From: HK-STAS-PATE-34 sp031973435
GTDB taxonomy: Bacteria; Patescibacteriota; Minisyncoccia; Phycocordibacterales; UBA9973
Length of the DNA: 5,134 nucleotides
Direction of reading: 5' to 3'
NCBI GenBank assembly: GCA_031973435.1
Contig: DALYDA010000026.1
Coordinates: 1-5,134, forward strand
Positions 3,268-5,134 of the stretch are shown in pieces. Numbering within the stretch: position 1 is the first letter of the stretch; every line of letters starts with the position of its first letter. The position numbers and the translations under genes were made by a program. Under the pieces are notes generated by a model. The model made no database searches. It worked only from the letters and a program-made list of their open reading frames with translations, and was not told where the DNA came from.

Positions 3268-4890
3268 TTAAATTGCACTAACAAATAAGCGGGATTGGTT
3301 TAGTGGTAGAATGTCTGCCTTCCAAGCAGAAGACAAGGGTTCGATTCCCTTATCCCGCACCAGAATAGTACTTAGCGGTTTCTTCGAAACCAAGGAATGG
3401 GCGTGCCGAAGGCACGCCCATTCTGTTTGCCCTGATTTTGCAGGGGAATTCAGAAATGCGGGCGCGCTTGCGCGCACCTGTTTTTCGCCGAGGAGGAGGT
3501 TCGAGCCAAAGATTTCTTTGGCACAGACCTTTTTCGCAAAAAGGTCTGAATCAGAAGCGATTTCGTCCAATCCCTGTGCGACTTTTAACCAATTTTGGAA
3601 AGGTTCGAGCCAAGTATTTTGTTTGCGTGAAAGAGATGACATTTCCTCATCGAGCGACTTCTTCTGAAGTAGCAACTTTGCTTTTTCGTCACGATATACT
3701 TCTCGTTCAATATCTTGCTCTAAGTATCCATTAAGAAGTCGCTCCAACTTGATATTGATAGCAGAAATGGCATCTTGTTTTTCTTTAACGCAAACAGCCA
3801 AAGACTGGGCGGATTTTCCGTGGTCTTGTAGAGCAAGACGATTGAGTTCCTCCGCCCAGTCTTTGGGCAAAGAAACTTTTTGAATTAAGGATGATAACTG
3901 GCAATCCAATTCTTTTTCTCTAACGGCAGATTCTTTGCAAACAAAATCTTTTCGTTTTTTTGTACAACGATAGTATGTATATTCGTGAACATTACCATTC
4001 TTCTGCCGTTTGAATTTATGTTCGCCAGTTATCATCATTCCGCAAGAAGCACAGGAAATGAGTCCGCAGTATGGTTGAGGTTCATTCTGTGGTTTTCGTT
4101 CGGGCTGACCACGAAACTTCAACATTTCCTGTGCTTCATCAAAAAGTTTCTTTGAAATGATCGGCTCGTACTTTCCTTCATGGCGTTCACCACCATACTT
4201 AAATAATCCGATATAGAAAGGATTGGATAAAATGAAGGTCGCACGGGATTTGGACATTCTCTTTCCGGAACGCGTGGATATTCCGTTCTTCGCCAAAAAG
4301 GTTGCGATGTCTTCCAGTCTCTCACCACCTTTGACATATCGTTCAAAAGCCAAGCGGATGACACGAGATTTTTTCTTGTCCACCACGATAGATTTAGTAC
4401 GAGAATCATTGATATACCCCACAGGCGCTTGGCTTGGATAATCTCCATTACGGACTTTTTGGCGAAGCCCACGCTTGGTGGTCTCGGAAAGAGAATCTAC
4501 ATAGTATTTGCTTTGTCCGAAAGCCATGTTGAGCATGAACTTTCCTTGTGATGTGGAATCACACCAAAAGGTTGGGAACTTCAGGCTCGCAAGTTTCCCT
4601 GTGTCGAGGAGATAAATCACCCGACCTCCGTCCACCGAATTGCGGGCAAGTCTGTCAGGATGCCATGCGAGAATACTTCCGCCGAATTTCTCGATGTCAT
4701 TCAGAAGTTTATTAAAAATAGGACGACCTGGAACTTTGGCAGATTGTTTTTCCACTAATTCGGCGGAAATTTCGATATTCTCTCGCTTGGCATACTCCCG
4801 CAATTCGGTGAGTTGTGCTTCGATACTTAACACCTGCTTATCCTCGACATCAGTGGACTTGCGAGCATACAAAAAGAATTTTTGATTCAT
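3268..4890 (-). CDS. Large serine recombinase (site-specific integrase/resolvase family)
   Basis: Large serine recombinases cut and rejoin two DNA sites through a transient phosphoserine link. Among the 540 residues, the resolvase catalytic domain is at about 4-150, with YARKS (8-12; nucleophile Ser12, Arg10) and HPDRLARN (77-84; Arg80, Arg83). The recombinase DNA-binding domain is at about 150-265 (PVGY, SNPFYIGLFKYGGE, HEGKYEPIIS). A zinc ribbon is at 280-318 (CASC, then C309 and C318). A coiled-coil-like stretch follows at about 365-425. The tail is composite: residues 490-499 are encoded by a 13-bp hairpin (3395-3423), and residues 511-534 are the antisense of tRNA-Gly(TCC), with the stop beyond it. 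The catalytic residues look intact, so the enzyme could be active. No Shine-Dalgarno sequence precedes the ATG. The 5' leader holds overlapping inverted repeats. The real C-terminus before integration may have been different. Confidence 0.95.
   Translation of the reverse strand: MNQKFFLYARKSTDVEDKQVLSIEAQLTELREYAKRENIEISAELVEKQSAKVPGRPIFNKLLNDIEKFGGSILAWHPDRLARNSVDGGRVIYLLDTGKLASLKFPTFWCDSTSQGKFMLNMAFGQSKYYVDSLSETTKRGLRQKVRNGDYPSQAPVGYINDSRTKSIVVDKKKSRVIRLAFERYVKGGERLEDIATFLAKNGISTRSGKRMSKSRATFILSNPFYIGLFKYGGERHEGKYEPIISKKLFDEAQEMLKFRGQPERKPQNEPQPYCGLISCASCGMMITGEHKFKRQKNGNVHEYTYYRCTKKRKDFVCKESAVREKELDCQLSSLIQKVSLPKDWAEELNRLALQDHGKSAQSLAVCVKEKQDAISAINIKLERLLNGYLEQDIEREVYRDEKAKLLLQKKSLDEEMSSLSRKQNTWLEPFQNWLKVAQGLDEIASDSDLFAKKVCAKEIFGSNLLLGEKQVRASAPAFLNSPAKSGQTEWACLRHAHSLVSKKPLSTILVRDKGIEPLSSAWKADILPLNQSRLFVSAI
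3289..3359 (+). tRNA. tRNA-Gly(TCC)
   Basis: This is a 71-base cloverleaf. The acceptor is GCGGGAT (3289-3295) with ATCCCGC (3352-3358). Its D arm is identical to that of tRNA-Gly(GCC). The anticodon stem TCTGC/GCAGA encloses CTTCCAA (3319-3325), giving anticodon TCC. The T arm is AAGGG/CCCTT around TTCGATT (3340-3346). Position 73 is A, and CCA is encoded at 3360-3362. The complement of the whole gene is translated as the last ~24 residues of the converging recombinase ORF, so this is the probable integration target of that element. Confidence 0.97.
3395..3423. repeat. 13-bp GC-rich hairpin inside the recombinase 3' end
   Basis: Bases 3395-3407 are perfectly complementary to 3411-3423 around GAA. 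On the plus strand it lies 32 bases after the encoded CCA of tRNA-Gly and could end the tRNA precursor or stop RNase trimming, though no T tract follows. On the minus strand it encodes EWACLRHAHS. A smaller GGTTTC/GAAACC hairpin (3377-3391) lies between it and the tRNA. Confidence 0.7.
3450..3504 (+). repeat. 55-bp inverted repeat, left copy, within the recombinase gene
   Basis: It matches the reverse complement of 5080-5134 at 52 of 55 positions; the differences are a one-base slip around 3478-3480. It includes a GCGCGC-TT-GCGCGC palindrome. As the recombinase coding strand it encodes SNLLLGEKQVRASAPAFL. Next to it, 3505-3548 is a 44-base insert absent from the right copy, made of two hairpins: GCCAAAG/CTTTGGC (3505-3522) and an 11-bp arm pair (3524-3548). 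Confidence 0.85.
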
Positions 4891-4904
4891 ATATTTTGTT
4901 TAAA

Positions 4905-5000
4905 AGCAGAAATGGCTATTCCAGTGTTGAAACCCTAACGAAAAGTTAAGATAGCTGGAATAGCCATTTCTGCTAACTTTTCTAATAATTGGTTTCAACA
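4905..5000. repeat. Interlocked inverted repeats upstream of the recombinase
   Basis: Three perfect complementary pairs overlap in crossed order. Arm A, 4905-4924, pairs with 4955-4974 (20 bp). Arm B, 4925-4934, pairs with 4991-5000 (10 bp). Arm C, 4940-4948, pairs with 4974-4982 (9 bp). B and C nest in each other, while A crosses both. In the recombinase mRNA this is the order of an H-type pseudoknot, but the loops are too short for both folds to form fully, so two exclusive structures are expected. Arm A ends 14 bases before the start codon and is followed by TTTT in mRNA sense. Confidence 0.8.
4935..4967 (-). CDS. Candidate 10-codon leader ORF in the recombinase 5' leader
   Basis: Reading from the ATG at 4967-4965, the minus strand encodes MAIPAILTFR and then TAG (4937-4935). 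It begins inside arm A of the interlocked repeats and runs through arm C, so a translating ribosome would break the B/C fold and release or expose arm A's partner. This resembles the layout of leader-peptide attenuators. There is no Shine-Dalgarno sequence, and the peptide is not one I recognise, so this may be chance. Confidence 0.25.
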   Translation of the reverse strand: MAIPAILTFR

Positions 5001-5005
5001 TTTCC

Positions 5006-5032
5006 ATTATAGCAAAATATTTTCTATCTCAA
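5006..5032 (-). promoter_or_regulatory. Promoter of the recombinase
   Basis: On the minus strand, TGCTATAAT (5014-5006) is a perfect extended -10. TTGAGA (5032-5027) lies 15 bases upstream as a suboptimal -35. Transcription would begin at about 4999, on the first bases of arm B of the inverted repeats, giving a leader of about 109 bases made almost wholly of those repeats. Confidence 0.55.
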
Positions 5033-5134
5033 AAATTCTTTTTGTATTTTCGGACAAAGCAAATTCCTCGCTTCTGATTTCGAACCTCCTCCTCGGCGAA
5101 AAAACAGTGCGCGCAAGCGCGCCCGCATTTCTGA
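5029..5134 (+). pseudogene. Internally deleted, inverted remnant of the recombinase gene (runs off the window)
   Basis: Read on the plus strand, 5029-5047 is identical to recombinase codons 2-8 (19 bp; it encodes QKFFLY in one frame), the start of the catalytic domain. A few bases later, 5068-5134 matches the recombinase 3' region (AATCAGAAGCGA and its partner, then the 55-bp repeat encoding SNLLLGEKTVRASAPAFL in another frame). About 1.3 kb of the gene body is missing between them, and the two parts are in different frames, so no recombinase can be made from it. There is no usable start codon for the second part. The 20-bp arm A also precedes it at 4955-4974, as it precedes the intact gene. 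It is a head-to-head deletion derivative whose end lies beyond the window. Confidence 0.7.
5080..5134 (-). repeat. 55-bp inverted repeat, right copy
   Basis: This is the reverse-complement partner of 3450-3504 (52/55). It forms the 3'-like part of the deleted recombinase remnant. It reaches the last base of the window, so its true length is unknown. The three differences change the encoded Gln to Thr but keep the reading frame across the repeat. Confidence 0.85.

Larger units (their letters stand above)
3289..5134. mobile_element. tRNA-Gly-associated serine-recombinase element, right end not seen
   Basis: The recombinase gene abuts and overlaps tRNA-Gly(TCC), a common target type for integrative elements. 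Beyond it come interlocked inverted repeats and a deleted inverted copy of the same gene. No second copy of the tRNA 3' end (the expected distal att half) is found inside the window, so the right boundary lies past 5134 or has been lost. No cargo gene other than the recombinase is visible. That this is a mobile element is an inference from gene type and position. Confidence 0.45.

Noticed and set aside
3311..3734. Plus-strand open frames inside the recombinase gene
   Set aside because: They are antisense shadows of a strongly supported coding region.
3268..4890. The recombinase as an IS607-type transposase
   Set aside because: IS607 enzymes are small (~200 residues) with an N-terminal DNA-binding domain. 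This protein is 540 residues with an N-terminal catalytic domain, a recombinase domain and a zinc ribbon.
4939..5134. Plus-strand open frame ending in SNLLLGEKTVRASAPAFL as a new gene start
   Set aside because: It has no start codon, and its first part is inverted-repeat and promoter sequence. It is better read as a remnant of the recombinase 3' region.

Overview
The window reads as a chromosomal segment of a small-genome, AT-rich bacterium, most likely a member of the Candidate Phyla Radiation / Patescibacteria (Parcubacteria-like). This is an inference. It rests on the short MscL, the very compact genes whose terminators overlap stop codons, the lack of a recognisable Shine-Dalgarno sequence in front of any gene, and a large serine recombinase whose 3' end runs antisense through a tRNA gene, a pattern I associate with these genomes. 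TGA is read as a stop.

Layout, left to right. (1) 1-369: mscL, probably leaderless. (2) 370-883: tRNA-Gly(GCC), tRNA-Pro(TGG), copies of the 3' ends of both tRNAs, a hairpin-rich spacer and a strong bidirectional terminator. (3) 911-1824: two tandem genes for unrecognised, weakly similar ~141-residue proteins, each closed by its own terminator overlapping the stop codon. (4) 1841-2836, minus strand: a Nudix hydrolase gene followed by a YraN/UPF0102 nuclease-like gene. In and around this pair are five sites resembling the ParB-binding sequence parS, two of them 15/16 matches to the consensus. (5) 2895-3288: tRNA-Arg(TCG) on the minus strand, with a promoter back to back with that of the next tRNA. 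(6) 3289-5134: tRNA-Gly(TCC) and, converging on it, a 540-codon large serine recombinase whose last ~24 codons are the antisense of that tRNA. Upstream of the recombinase lie interlocked inverted repeats containing a 10-codon ORF. Beyond them is a head-to-head, internally deleted copy of the same recombinase gene that runs off the right edge.

The left four fifths look like housekeeping chromosome plus a candidate centromere-like region. The right fifth looks like a tRNA-associated integrative element or its remains. The most unusual structure is the inverted pair of an intact recombinase gene and a start-plus-end-only derivative, with overlapping alternative inverted repeats between them. The parS-like cluster is the other strong signal. 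No CRISPR array, rRNA or classical DDE insertion sequence is visible.
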